DNA of 64,000 nucleotides from Aliarcobacter sp. Its GTDB lineage: Bacteria > Campylobacterota > Campylobacteria > Campylobacterales > Arcobacteraceae. The stretch covers positions 28,143 to 92,142 of the forward strand of contig JAQVBE010000011.1 of the NCBI GenBank assembly GCA_028690445.1. The letters are read 5' to 3'. Shown here one piece after another: positions 50,717-62,075 of the stretch. Every line of letters starts with the position of its first letter. The stretch's first letter is position 1. Made by a program: the position numbers and the translations under genes. The notes beneath the pieces were generated by a model, which did no database searches, was not told the origin of the DNA, and worked only from the letters and a program-made list of their open reading frames with translations.

Positions 50717-51181
50717 TTACAATCTTTGAGCATGGGTTAAAGCAATTGCAATTGCATCTGTAATATCCAATGGCTTAATCTCTTTTTTAACCCCCAAAAG
50801 TCGTTTCACCATAAAAGCAACTTGCTCTTTTGTAGCTTTTCCATTTCCCGTTACTGCTTTTTTTACTTGAAGTGGAGTGTATTCTGCAAAATTACCAAAT
50901 TTTTGTAAAACTTTTAAAGAAATCGCACCTCTAAACTGAGCTAATCTAATAACTGTTTTTGGATTAAAGGCATAAAACATATCTTCTATTGAAACTTCAT
51001 TTATTTCATGTTTTCCAAAAATTAAATCAAAACCCTCTGTCATCTCAACAATTTGTTCTTGTAAAATCTTTGTTTTTATTTTTATTAACCCAGCTTCTAT
51101 AAGTTTTATACTATTTCCATTTTTTTCAACAATGGCATATCCACAGTTTCTAGTTCCTGGGTCAATTCCTAATATTTTCAA
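50717..51181 (-). CDS. ruvC: Crossover junction endodeoxyribonuclease
   Basis: [40 protein letters not shown]. Confidence 0.96.
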   Translation of the reverse strand: MKILGIDPGTRNCGYAIVEKNGNSIKLIEAGLIKIKTKILQEQIVEMTEGFDLIFGKHEINEVSIEDMFYAFNPKTVIRLAQFRGAISLKVLQKFGNFAEYTPLQVKKAVTGNGKATKEQVAFMVKRLLGVKKEIKPLDITDAIAIALTHAQRL

Positions 51182-51182
51182 C

Positions 51183-51303
51183 TATTCACTCTTTCTATTT
51201 AATTTCTATTCACATATATCTATAGCCGGTATAATGGTATCTTTTTAATAAAAATGAACTTAAAGGAAAAATTTTATTCACTACTTATTCACTATGTGTA
51301 TAA
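51183..51303. other. oriC-like DnaA-box cluster upstream of dnaA
   Basis: TATTCACT (51183), CTATTCACA (51206), TTATTCACT (51274), TTATTCACT (51285), TTATACACA on minus (51295-51303); AT-rich tract follows. Confidence 0.75.
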
Positions 51304-51407
51304 CTTATTTTCTTTGATAAATTTAAACCACTTACTTTTAAATGAAGCTGTTTTATAAAAATTTTAGATATAATATTTCTAATTACGATTAAAGAGTTTA
51401 CAAATAT

Positions 51408-52724
51408 ATGACAACCAAAGATTTCCAAACAATAATTCAAAAAGAAGCTTCAAAAACAGATTTTGAAAGATACTTAAAACAATTAGTTTATAAAAAAATA
51501 TCTTCTGACGAAAAAATCGCTATTTTTGAAGTAAATAATAAGTATATAGCCTCTTGGATAAAGAGTAAATTTACTGGATTAATACAACACTGTTTTGAAA
51601 TTTTTGATGGCTCAAAGCCTTCAATAGAAATAAAACTTGCAGGTGAAAAAAAGTCTAAAAAAGAGATTTTAAAAGAGCAAGTTCAAAATGAAACTGCCGA
51701 AAGTACGATACTTAATCCATCTTATACATTTGATTCATTTGTTGTTGGACCTTCAAATCAAATGGCATATAATGCCTCACTTGCTGTTTCAAATAAACCA
51801 GGTATTCAATATAATCCTTTGTTTATTTATGGGGGGACTGGACTTGGAAAAACTCACCTTTTACAAGCGGTTGGAAATTATGCAATTGAAAAGGGAAATA
51901 CTGTTATTTATGTAACTATTGAGCAGTTTATGAATGATTTTACATTCTCTTTAAAAAACAAAAGTATGGAACATTTTAGAAATAAATATAGAAAATGTGA
52001 TGTACTTTTAATTGATGATATTCAGTTTTTAAGTGGAAAAGAGCAGACTCAAGAGGAGTTTTTTCACACTTTTAACGAACTTCACAATGCAAAAAAACAA
52101 ATTGTTATGACATCTGATAGACTTCCTTCACAAATAGCGGGACTTGTTGATAGGTTAAAATCAAGATTTGAGTGGGGATTAACAGCAGATGTTCAAATTC
52201 CAGGACTTGAAACAAAAATTGCAATTATTGAAAAAAAATCTGAATTAAATGGAATTTCTCTAAGTAGAGAAATTATTAATTTTATTGCAACAACCCTTGA
52301 TAACTCTATTAGAGAAATTGAAGGTGTATTAATCAGAATAAATGCAAGTGCATCTTTATTAAATCAAGAAATCACTTTACAAATGGTTCAAGGTTTACTA
52401 AAAGATCAAATAAAAGAGACAAAGGAAAATATCAAACTTCCTGATGTTATAAATATTGTTGCAAATCAGTTAAATATTAAGCCAAGTGATATAAAATCTA
52501 AAAAAAGAACGGCAACAGTTGCAAATGCTAGAAGAATCGTTATTTATTTAACAAGAGAATTAACACATAACTCTATGCCAGATATTGCAAAATTCCTTGG
52601 AATGAAAGATCATAGCTCTATTTCGCATAATATTAAAAAAGCAAATGAGTTAATTGAAAAAGATGAAAACTTTAAATTAATTATTGAAAATTTAAAGAAT
52701 AAAATCATAAATAAGGAATGGTAA
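51408..52724 (+). CDS. dnaA: Chromosomal replication initiator protein
   Basis: NPLFIYGGTGLGKTHLLQAVGNY; LLIDDIQFLSGKEQTQEEFFHTFN; GMKDHSSISHNIKK. Confidence 0.99.
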   Translation: MTTKDFQTIIQKEASKTDFERYLKQLVYKKISSDEKIAIFEVNNKYIASWIKSKFTGLIQHCFEIFDGSKPSIEIKLAGEKKSKKEILKEQVQNETAESTILNPSYTFDSFVVGPSNQMAYNASLAVSNKPGIQYNPLFIYGGTGLGKTHLLQAVGNYAIEKGNTVIYVTIEQFMNDFTFSLKNKSMEHFRNKYRKCDVLLIDDIQFLSGKEQTQEEFFHTFNELHNAKKQIVMTSDRLPSQIAGLVDRLKSRFEWGLTADVQIPGLETKIAIIEKKSELNGISLSREIINFIATTLDNSIREIEGVLIRINASASLLNQEITLQMVQGLLKDQIKETKENIKLPDVINIVANQLNIKPSDIKSKKRTATVANARRIVIYLTRELTHNSMPDIAKFLGMKDHSSISHNIKKANELIEKDENFKLIIENLKNKIINKEW

Positions 52725-52756
52725 AACTTTAGAACAAAAATAAGTTTTAAAGACTT

Positions 52757-52848
52757 ATGTGAAAAGATGTGAATATAAAGACAATTTTAATCACTGGGGT
52801 AAAGTTCGCCTCCATAGTGTTTTAAAAGGTATTTTCATCTTTTCACAT
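52757..52848. other. Second DnaA-box cluster / inverted repeat between dnaA and dnaN
   Basis: ATGTGAAAAGATG (52757-52769) / CATCTTTTCACAT (52836-52848) inverted repeat; TTTTCACA and ATATTCACA boxes. Confidence 0.5.
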
Positions 52849-52892
52849 GAACTACTACTTCCACTAAATTAAATAAAAATATAGGAGATAAA

Positions 52893-53963
52893 ATGAGGTT
52901 TGTAATTACAAAAAATATCATTGAAAATGTCGTAGCATCGATGCAACCTTTTTTAGAAAAAAAAGATTCTAGTGCAATTACATCACATATATATTTAGAA
53001 ATAGACAATGCAAAATTAATTATAAAAGCAACAGACTATGAAATTGGTTTAGAATCATATATTGATAACATAACTGATACAGTAGATGGAAAAGCAACTG
53101 TTAATGGTTCTAATCTTTTAGGAATTATTAAAAGATTAAAAAATGAAGAAATTACTATTGAAGCTACAAATAACAATTTAGTAATAAAACAAAACAAATC
53201 AACTTTTAAATTACCTACTTATGATGCAGATGAATTTCCATCATTAAACAAATCAGAAAATTTAAAAGAGTTATCAATTTCAACTATTAACTTTATAAAT
53301 TCTATTAGAAAAATTACACCTGCTATTGATAATAATAATCCTAAATTTGAATTAAATGGTGCATTATTAGATATAAAAAGTCAAAAAATTAATTTTGTTT
53401 CAACTGATACTAGAAGATTAGCAGTTTCATATTTACAAAATATTACAAACCAAGAAACTCAATTTATCATTCCTAAAAAAGCAATTGTTGAAATTCAAAA
53501 ACTATTTTTAGATGAAGCTAAAATTTCTTATGATGATACGAATCTTGTAATTTCAAATGAAAACACTAAATTTTTTACAAAATTAATAAATGGTAAATTC
53601 CCTGATTATGAAAGAATTATTCCAAACACTTTAAAATATAATTTTCCATTACCAAAAAGTATGTTAGTGGAATCTATAAAACTTGTAACTTCATTATTTT
53701 CTAATATTAAAATTACATTTAACTCAAAATCAATTTTATTTGAATCTCTTGATGAAGATAGTGAATCTAAAACTCAAATTGATATTGATTTAAATATAGA
53801 AAAAGAGTTTTATTTAGCTGTTAATGCTAAATATTTATTAGATTTTTTAAGCATGTCACACAACGAAAAAATCAAAATTGGTTTTAATGAATCTAACTTA
53901 CCATTTTTATTAGAAGATGATAAATTCTTTACTATTGTAATGCCAATAGTTTTAGAAAAATAA
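52893..53963 (+). CDS. dnaN: DNA polymerase III subunit beta
   Basis: Beta-clamp motifs (INFVSTDTRRLAVSY; NGKFPDYERIIP); position after dnaA. Confidence 0.97.
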   Translation: MRFVITKNIIENVVASMQPFLEKKDSSAITSHIYLEIDNAKLIIKATDYEIGLESYIDNITDTVDGKATVNGSNLLGIIKRLKNEEITIEATNNNLVIKQNKSTFKLPTYDADEFPSLNKSENLKELSISTINFINSIRKITPAIDNNNPKFELNGALLDIKSQKINFVSTDTRRLAVSYLQNITNQETQFIIPKKAIVEIQKLFLDEAKISYDDTNLVISNENTKFFTKLINGKFPDYERIIPNTLKYNFPLPKSMLVESIKLVTSLFSNIKITFNSKSILFESLDEDSESKTQIDIDLNIEKEFYLAVNAKYLLDFLSMSHNEKIKIGFNESNLPFLLEDDKFFTIVMPIVLEK

Positions 53964-53973
53964 AAAAAATTAA

Positions 53974-56316
<2,343 letters not shown>

Positions 56317-56427
56317 AAATTGATTAATTAAAATATAACAATAATATATTTATTATTGTTATATTTTGTACTATTTTCCTCTATTTAAATAATAAATTAA
56401 GATATAATAATTTCATATATTATAGAT

Positions 56428-56757
56428 TTGGAGGAAAAAATGAATTTGTTAATTAAAAATATTGCTGAACTTTTAGATATTGCCTTAAAAACTACTTCTT
56501 TTGATGAAATGTTACTTCTGAAAAATCATTCATCAATGTCAATTAGAAGAAACTTAGCCAGAAATTCAAACTTAAATCAAGAAATTATTAATTCCTTATT
56601 ATATGACCCTGTTGAAAATGTTTCTTATATTGCTTCAATAAATCCAAATAACAAAAATTTTGAACGAACTTTTGCTAATTTAAGACCTTGTGTTTTATGT
56701 AATAAAAATCAAAGTGATTGTGATTTGTGTCAAGAAACAATGAGTCATAGTTTTTAA
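56428..56757 (+). CDS. Small protein with C-terminal CxxC-x6-CxxC putative zinc site
   Basis: SIRRNLARNSNLNQEIINSLLYDPVENVSYIA repeat-like helices; CVLCNKNQSDCDLC. Confidence 0.75.
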   Translation: MEEKMNLLIKNIAELLDIALKTTSFDEMLLLKNHSSMSIRRNLARNSNLNQEIINSLLYDPVENVSYIASINPNNKNFERTFANLRPCVLCNKNQSDCDLCQETMSHSF

Positions 56758-56826
56758 ATAGTAACTCTTATAAGTCTTTTTTAGGTAAAATAGGTAAAAA
56801 TTATATTTATTAAGGTTATAAAAATT

Positions 56827-57210
56827 ATGGAAATGAAATATGGTGAAAAAGAAATATTAGAATTTGATATTAATAAAGAAGAAAATTTTTGGCCAAATAT
56901 ACATGAAAAAAATTATATTATAGATATTGAATTACCTGAATTCATGGCAAAATGTCCAAGAAGTGGATACCCAGATTTTGCAACAATTAAATTGCAATAC
57001 TCACCAAATAAAAGAGTTATTGAATTAAAAGCATTAAAAATTTATATTAATTCATTTATGTTTAGAGAAGTTTCACATGAAAATTCTATAAATGAAATTT
57101 TTGATACTTTATACTCTAAATTAGAGCCTAAATGGATGAAAGTTATTGGAGATTTTAAACCAAGAGGAAATGTACATACAGTTATTGAAATAGATAGCTC
57201 AAAATTTTAG
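56827..57210 (+). CDS. queF: NADPH-dependent 7-cyano-7-deazaguanine reductase
   Basis: EFMAKCPRSGYPDFATIKLQYSPNKRVIELKALKIYINSF. Confidence 0.95.
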   Translation: MEMKYGEKEILEFDINKEENFWPNIHEKNYIIDIELPEFMAKCPRSGYPDFATIKLQYSPNKRVIELKALKIYINSFMFREVSHENSINEIFDTLYSKLEPKWMKVIGDFKPRGNVHTVIEIDSSKF

Positions 57211-57220
57211 GACTTAAACC

Positions 57221-57841
57221 TTGGAAAGATTAGTTACTACTTCTCAAGCAGCTGAAATATTGGGCTTGTCTTTACAAGGTATACATTATCGAATTAAAAA
57301 AGACCAGTTAAAATCTATTAAAAAAGATGGTAAAACTTTTGTTTATATTAGTGATGAACTAAAAAATGATGATAATCAAAATAAATCAAAAGTTGAAACT
57401 TCATCTATAAAATCATCTAGTTTTGATTCTATAAATGCTGTTATTGACGTTAAAAATGAACAAATTGAACTTTTAAAAAAATCAATGAAATGGATGAAAA
57501 AACAATATATTTCAGAAATTTTTAGATTAGAAAAAAATCAAAAAAGAATTATTGAAGTTTTTAATTCAGAAATAAAACTTTTACAAAGTGCATTTAATGA
57601 AATGCGTTCTATTTATAAACCACAAATAGAATCAAATTTAAAAAATAAAATAGATGAAAATAAAGCTGATTTTATTAGTGTAAAAGATTTTTTTGTTTTG
57701 ATGAAAAGATATAATAAAACAGAACAAGATATAAAATCAATGATTTTTAATGGAATAAAAATTGGTGATAAAAGATTTATTTATAATAAAGTAGAAAAAA
57801 AGTTGTTGATTTTGAATTCAGATTTTTTGGATTTGATATAA
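57221..57841 (+). CDS. HTH (excisionase/MerR-like) coiled-coil DNA-binding protein
   Basis: LVTTSQAAEILGLSLQGIHYRIKKDQLKSIKKDGKTFVYIS. Confidence 0.75.
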   Translation: MERLVTTSQAAEILGLSLQGIHYRIKKDQLKSIKKDGKTFVYISDELKNDDNQNKSKVETSSIKSSSFDSINAVIDVKNEQIELLKKSMKWMKKQYISEIFRLEKNQKRIIEVFNSEIKLLQSAFNEMRSIYKPQIESNLKNKIDENKADFISVKDFFVLMKRYNKTEQDIKSMIFNGIKIGDKRFIYNKVEKKLLILNSDFLDLI

Positions 57842-57862
57842 AAAAAGAGTACAAAAGTACTC
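57841..57862 (-). terminator. Intrinsic terminator of the SRP RNA gene
   Basis: Minus strand GAGTAC-TTTT-GTACTC-TTTTTT. Confidence 0.88.
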
Positions 57863-57962
57863 TTCTCCAGATACCCAAACACACCATTAAATAAAGTGCC
57901 TTGCTATGTTCCCATCCTGGGGCTTTGCCTTAGATAATAATTGTAAGGGTCTAAAGAAGAGC
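57861..57962 (-). ncRNA. ffs: Small signal recognition particle RNA (4.5S type)
   Basis: Minus strand CCCCAGGAUGGGAACAUAGCAAGG matches SRP helix 8 (CAGG/GGAA/AGCA); UCUUCU...CCC pairs with GGG...AGAAGA; 3' GUGUGUUUGGGUAUCUGG resembles E. coli GUGUGCCGGGAUGUAGCUGG. Confidence 0.92.
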
Positions 57963-58010
57963 ATTCAAAATATTTAAAATATTCTCAATGCTTTTCTTTT
58001 AAAGATGGGA

Positions 58011-58016
58011 ATTATA
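58011..58016 (-). promoter_or_regulatory. Putative -10 box for ffs
   Basis: TATAAT on the minus strand, about 50 nt upstream of the folded RNA start. Confidence 0.45.
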
Positions 58017-58052
58017 TCTTAAATATCTTTATATTTGCTTTGAAAGAGAAAA

Positions 58053-58460
58053 ATGGTTTATTTAATACTTTTTATTACTTCACTTATTTCGGCGACTTTA
58101 TTTCCTCTTGGGAGTGAAGCTTTACTTATTTATGATATTAAAGAAGGATATAATTTATCTTTATTGCTTTTATTCTCAACTATTGGGAATAGTTTGGGCT
58201 CAGTTATAAACTATTTTTTAGGTTTAAAAGGCGAAGAGTATCTTTTAAAAAAATCTTTAATAAAAGAAAATTATATAACAAAATGCAAAAAGTATTTTGA
58301 TAAATATGGCTTATATACAATTCTTTTTTCTTGGTTACCAATAATTGGAGACCCTATTACTTTTGTGGCCGGAATTTTAAAATATGATTTTAAGAAATTT
58401 TTGATTTTTGTAATTATTGCTAAGTTTTCTAGATATTTATTTTTAGTAATTATTATATAA
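58053..58460 (+). CDS. YqaA/DedA-family membrane protein
   Basis: LISATLFPLGSEALLI; NSLGSVINYFLG; WLPIIGDPITFVAGI. Confidence 0.88.
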   Translation: MVYLILFITSLISATLFPLGSEALLIYDIKEGYNLSLLLLFSTIGNSLGSVINYFLGLKGEEYLLKKSLIKENYITKCKKYFDKYGLYTILFSWLPIIGDPITFVAGILKYDFKKFLIFVIIAKFSRYLFLVIII

Positions 58461-58463
58461 ATT

Positions 58464-58490
58464 ATCGTTGTATATTAAGTTATATAATGG
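58464..58490. promoter_or_regulatory. ModE operator-like site 1
   Basis: ATCGTTGTATATTAAGTTATATAATGG. Confidence 0.6.
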
Positions 58491-58506
58491 TAAAATTTTT
58501 TTATTT

Positions 58507-58531
58507 ATCGTTGTATAAGTTTATATATAAC
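58507..58531. promoter_or_regulatory. ModE operator-like site 2
   Basis: ATCGTTGTATAAGTTTATATATAAC; starts exactly 43 bp after site 1. Confidence 0.6.
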
Positions 58532-58544
58532 AAAAAGGATTTAA

Positions 58545-59327
58545 ATGGAGATTTTATCAAATTTAACTTTAGAAATTTTTAATCAACCTTTTTTATTAGA
58601 AAAAAGAATTGAGTTATTAATTGCAGTTAAAAGAACAGGCTCAATTAGCAAAGCTGCGAAAGAAGTTCCTATGAGTTATAAAGCTGCATGGGAAGCTATT
58701 GAAGCTATGAATAATCTATCAACTATACCAATTGTACAAAGAGAAACAGGTGGAGTTGGAGGTGGAGGAACGACACTTACACCTTATGGGGAAAATCTTA
58801 TAGAAACCTTTGAAATTTTAAGAAATGAACAAAAAAAGTTTCTTAAGAATTTAAGCCAAATAACTGATATAAATACAGGGACATTAAAAACTATAAGGAA
58901 ATTATCAATGCAAATCAGTGCTAGAAATCAGATTAGTGGTATTGTTGAATTAATTGAACATGGGAAAATAAATGCACAAGTGTTTATTAAGTTAAAAAGT
59001 GGAAATACTCTTGTTTCGGTTATTACAAATACAGCAGCAAATAATCTAAATTTAGAAATTGGTGATGATGTGGTAGCTATTTTTAAATCAAGCACCGTAT
59101 TAATTACAACAGATATGGTATTAAATATTAGTGCAAGAAATAAATTTGATGGAATAGTTGATTCTATTAATCAAGATGAAATTAATACAGAATTAGTAAT
59201 TGATATTGGAAATAATGAAAAAATTGCTTCTATAATAACTTCAAGTTCAGCTGAAAGGTTAAAAATAAAAAAAGGGTCACAGGTGAGTGCTATTATAAAA
59301 GCCTCAGATGTAATAATTGGAAAATAA
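58545..59327 (+). CDS. modE: Molybdate-responsive regulator ModE (LysR-type HTH + two TOBE/Mop)
   Basis: AVKRTGSISKAAKEVPMSYKAAWEAIEAMNNL; SARNQISGIVELI and SARNKFDGIVDSI Mop repeats. Confidence 0.92.
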   Translation: MEILSNLTLEIFNQPFLLEKRIELLIAVKRTGSISKAAKEVPMSYKAAWEAIEAMNNLSTIPIVQRETGGVGGGGTTLTPYGENLIETFEILRNEQKKFLKNLSQITDINTGTLKTIRKLSMQISARNQISGIVELIEHGKINAQVFIKLKSGNTLVSVITNTAANNLNLEIGDDVVAIFKSSTVLITTDMVLNISARNKFDGIVDSINQDEINTELVIDIGNNEKIASIITSSSAERLKIKKGSQVSAIIKASDVIIGK

Positions 59328-59336
59328 GGAGAAAAA

Positions 59337-60113
59337 ATGAAAAAGATAATCTTAGGTTTTATGGTTTTATGTTCAAGTATATTTGCTGGTGAAATAACTG
59401 TTGCAGCTGCTGCAAATGTTACTTACGCTATGGATAAATTAGTAAAAAAATTTAATGTTACAAACCCTGATACAAAAGTAGTTGTTACATTAAGTAGTAG
59501 TGGAAAATTAGTTTCACAAATCGAAAATGGTGCACCATTTGATATTTTTATGTCAGCTGATATGAAATTCCCTCAAGCATTATTTGATAAAAAATTAACT
59601 AAAACAGCACCTGTAATTTATGCTCAAGGTGCATTAGCAATGTTAAGTTCAAAAGAGCTTGATTATTCAAAAGGTATAAATGTATTAAATGATAGTTCAA
59701 TATCAAAAATTGCAGTTGCAAATCCAAAAACTGCACCTTATGGAGCAGCGGCTGTTGAAGCAATTAAAAATGCAAAAATAGGAAATGGTGTTGAAAGTAA
59801 ATTTGTATTCGCAGAATCAATTTCACAAGCTGTAACTTATGCAATTACTGCTGCTGATGTTGGTTTTATCGCAAAAACATCTTTATATGAGGGTAATATG
59901 ACTAAATATAAAGAGAACAAAAATTGGATAACTGTTGATCCAAAACTTTATACTTCAATTGACCAAGGAATCGTAATAATTGACCATTCAAATAGCCTTG
60001 TTGGATTAATTAAAGATAACAATAAAAAAGAAGAAGTAAAAGCTTTTTATGATTTTATCTTAAGTAAAGAAGCTAAAAAAATATTTGAAGATTATGGTTA
60101 TATAACAAAATGA
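59337..60113 (+). CDS. modA: Molybdate-binding periplasmic protein
   Basis: ITVAAAANVTYAMDKLVKKF; SSSGKLVSQIENGAPFDIFMSAD. Confidence 0.95.
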   Translation: MKKIILGFMVLCSSIFAGEITVAAAANVTYAMDKLVKKFNVTNPDTKVVVTLSSSGKLVSQIENGAPFDIFMSADMKFPQALFDKKLTKTAPVIYAQGALAMLSSKELDYSKGINVLNDSSISKIAVANPKTAPYGAAAVEAIKNAKIGNGVESKFVFAESISQAVTYAITAADVGFIAKTSLYEGNMTKYKENKNWITVDPKLYTSIDQGIVIIDHSNSLVGLIKDNNKKEEVKAFYDFILSKEAKKIFEDYGYITK

Positions 60114-60511
60114 GCCAATTAGTTGCAACAATAAAAAAAATAAATTCTATTGATAATCTAAATATTGTAGAGTTTGATTTTCATGGATTAACTTTAAAAA
60201 TGATGAGTTTAGATTTAAATACTGATGTACAAGTAGGTAAAAAAGTAAAACTTTCTGTTAAACCCACAAACATCTCTATTGCTAAAAATCTAATAGGTGA
60301 AATAAGTTTATCAAATCAAATTGTTGTAACTATTGAAAATATAGAAAATGGGCAATTACTCTCTAGTGTTAGCCTAAAAGTTCATAATACACTACTTGAA
60401 AGTATTATAACCGTAGATTCATCAAAAAGAATGAATCTACAAATTGGTGAAGTTGTTACAATTTTGATAAAAGCAAGTAATTTATCTATTGGTGAAGTGT
60501 TAAATGATTGA
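60110..60511 (+). CDS. TOBE/Mop-domain protein
   Basis: Two TOBE-like segments; overlaps modA and modB by a few bp. Confidence 0.8.
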   Translation: MSQLVATIKKINSIDNLNIVEFDFHGLTLKMMSLDLNTDVQVGKKVKLSVKPTNISIAKNLIGEISLSNQIVVTIENIENGQLLSSVSLKVHNTLLESIITVDSSKRMNLQIGEVVTILIKASNLSIGEVLND

Positions 60512-61205
60512 AATATTAAGAAATATTGAATTTGGACCGTTTATACTCTCTTTTAAATTAGCAGGAATTACTACATTAATTTTGTTTCTTATTAGTCTAC
60601 CAATTGCTTGGTATTTATCTCAAACTAAATCAAAAATTAAACCTATATTAGAAGCAGTTACTGCTTTACCTATTGTTTTACCTCCTTCTGTTTTAGGATT
60701 TTATATACTTGTTTCTTTGTCTCATAATTCACCAATAGGTCAGTTTTTTCAAGAATATTTTGGTATAAAATTGGTTTTTAATTTTACAGGTTTAATAATT
60801 GCTAGTTGTTTTTATAGTTTACCTTTTATGGTTCAGCCTTTACAAGGTGGATTAGAAAGTATAAATAAAAACATGCTTGAAGCTAGTTATATAAGTGGCA
60901 AAAGTAAACTAGAAACTCTTTTTAGAGTTGCACTACCAAATATTAAACCTGCTTTATTAACAGCAATCATTATTACATTTTCTCATACTGTTGGAGAATT
61001 CGGTGTTGTTTTAATGATTGGAGGAAGTATCCCCAGTGAAACAAAAGTAGCATCAATTGCTATTTATGAATTCACAGAAACTATGGATTATACAAATGCT
61101 CATATTTATAGTGCAATTATGATAACTCTTAGTTTTCTTACACTTTTAGGTGTTTATATTTTTAATGGAAAACAAAAAAAAGTATTTGCAGGACTTAGTA
61201 AATGA
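60504..61205 (+). CDS. modB: Molybdate ABC transporter permease
   Basis: EAVTALPIVLPPSVLGFYIL; FSHTVGEFGVVLMIGGSIP. Confidence 0.95.
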   Translation: MIEILRNIEFGPFILSFKLAGITTLILFLISLPIAWYLSQTKSKIKPILEAVTALPIVLPPSVLGFYILVSLSHNSPIGQFFQEYFGIKLVFNFTGLIIASCFYSLPFMVQPLQGGLESINKNMLEASYISGKSKLETLFRVALPNIKPALLTAIIITFSHTVGEFGVVLMIGGSIPSETKVASIAIYEFTETMDYTNAHIYSAIMITLSFLTLLGVYIFNGKQKKVFAGLSK

Positions 61206-62056
61206 TAAAAATTGATATAAATAAAAAACTTTATGGTGCAAATGGAGAGATGGATTTAAATATAAATCTTGAAATAAAACAAGGTGAATTTTTAGCACTT
61301 ACAGGATTTAGTGGAAGCGGGAAAACAACACTTTTACGAATTTTAGCAGGACTTGAAGAGGCAAAAGGAACAATAAATATTGATAATGATATTTGGTTAA
61401 ATAATAAATTTTCTTTGGCCCCTCAAAAAAGAAATATAGGTTTTGTATTTCAAGATTATGCTTTATTTCCTAATTTTTCAGTGCTTGACAATCTTTTATA
61501 TGTAAATAAAGATAAAGAATTAGCTCATTATTTATTAAAAATGACAGAATTAGAAGAATTAAAAAATAGATTCCCTCAAACATTAAGTGGTGGACAAAAA
61601 CAAAGAATTAGTTTATGCCGAGCTTTAATGAATAGACCAAAAATATTATTATTAGATGAACCTTTATCTGCACTTGATCCAGATATGAGAACAAAACTTC
61701 AAAATGAAATCCTAACTTTACATAAAGAATTTGGAACAACAACAATCATGGTAAGTCATGATTCAAGTGAAATTTATCGTTTAGCAAATCGTATAGTAGT
61801 TTTAAATTATGGACAAATAATAAATGATGGAATACCTAAACATATACTTTTGAAAACAAAAGGTAGCCAAAAATTTTCATTTGAAGGTGAGCTTTTAGAT
61901 ATAGTAAAAGTTGATGTAATTTATGTGGCAATAGTCTCCATTGGGCAACAATTAGTTGAAGTTGTTGTTAGTAAAGATGAAGTAATAAATTTAGAAATAG
62001 GACAACGAGTAACTCTTTCTACAAAAGCATTTTCACCAACAATTCAAGGTCAATAA
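61202..62056 (+). CDS. modC: Molybdate ABC transporter ATP-binding protein
   Basis: [33 protein letters not shown]-terminal TOBE. Confidence 0.94.
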   Translation: MIKIDINKKLYGANGEMDLNINLEIKQGEFLALTGFSGSGKTTLLRILAGLEEAKGTINIDNDIWLNNKFSLAPQKRNIGFVFQDYALFPNFSVLDNLLYVNKDKELAHYLLKMTELEELKNRFPQTLSGGQKQRISLCRALMNRPKILLLDEPLSALDPDMRTKLQNEILTLHKEFGTTTIMVSHDSSEIYRLANRIVVLNYGQIINDGIPKHILLKTKGSQKFSFEGELLDIVKVDVIYVAIVSIGQQLVEVVVSKDEVINLEIGQRVTLSTKAFSPTIQGQ

Positions 62057-62075
62057 GTCAATCTAAAGGAAAACT

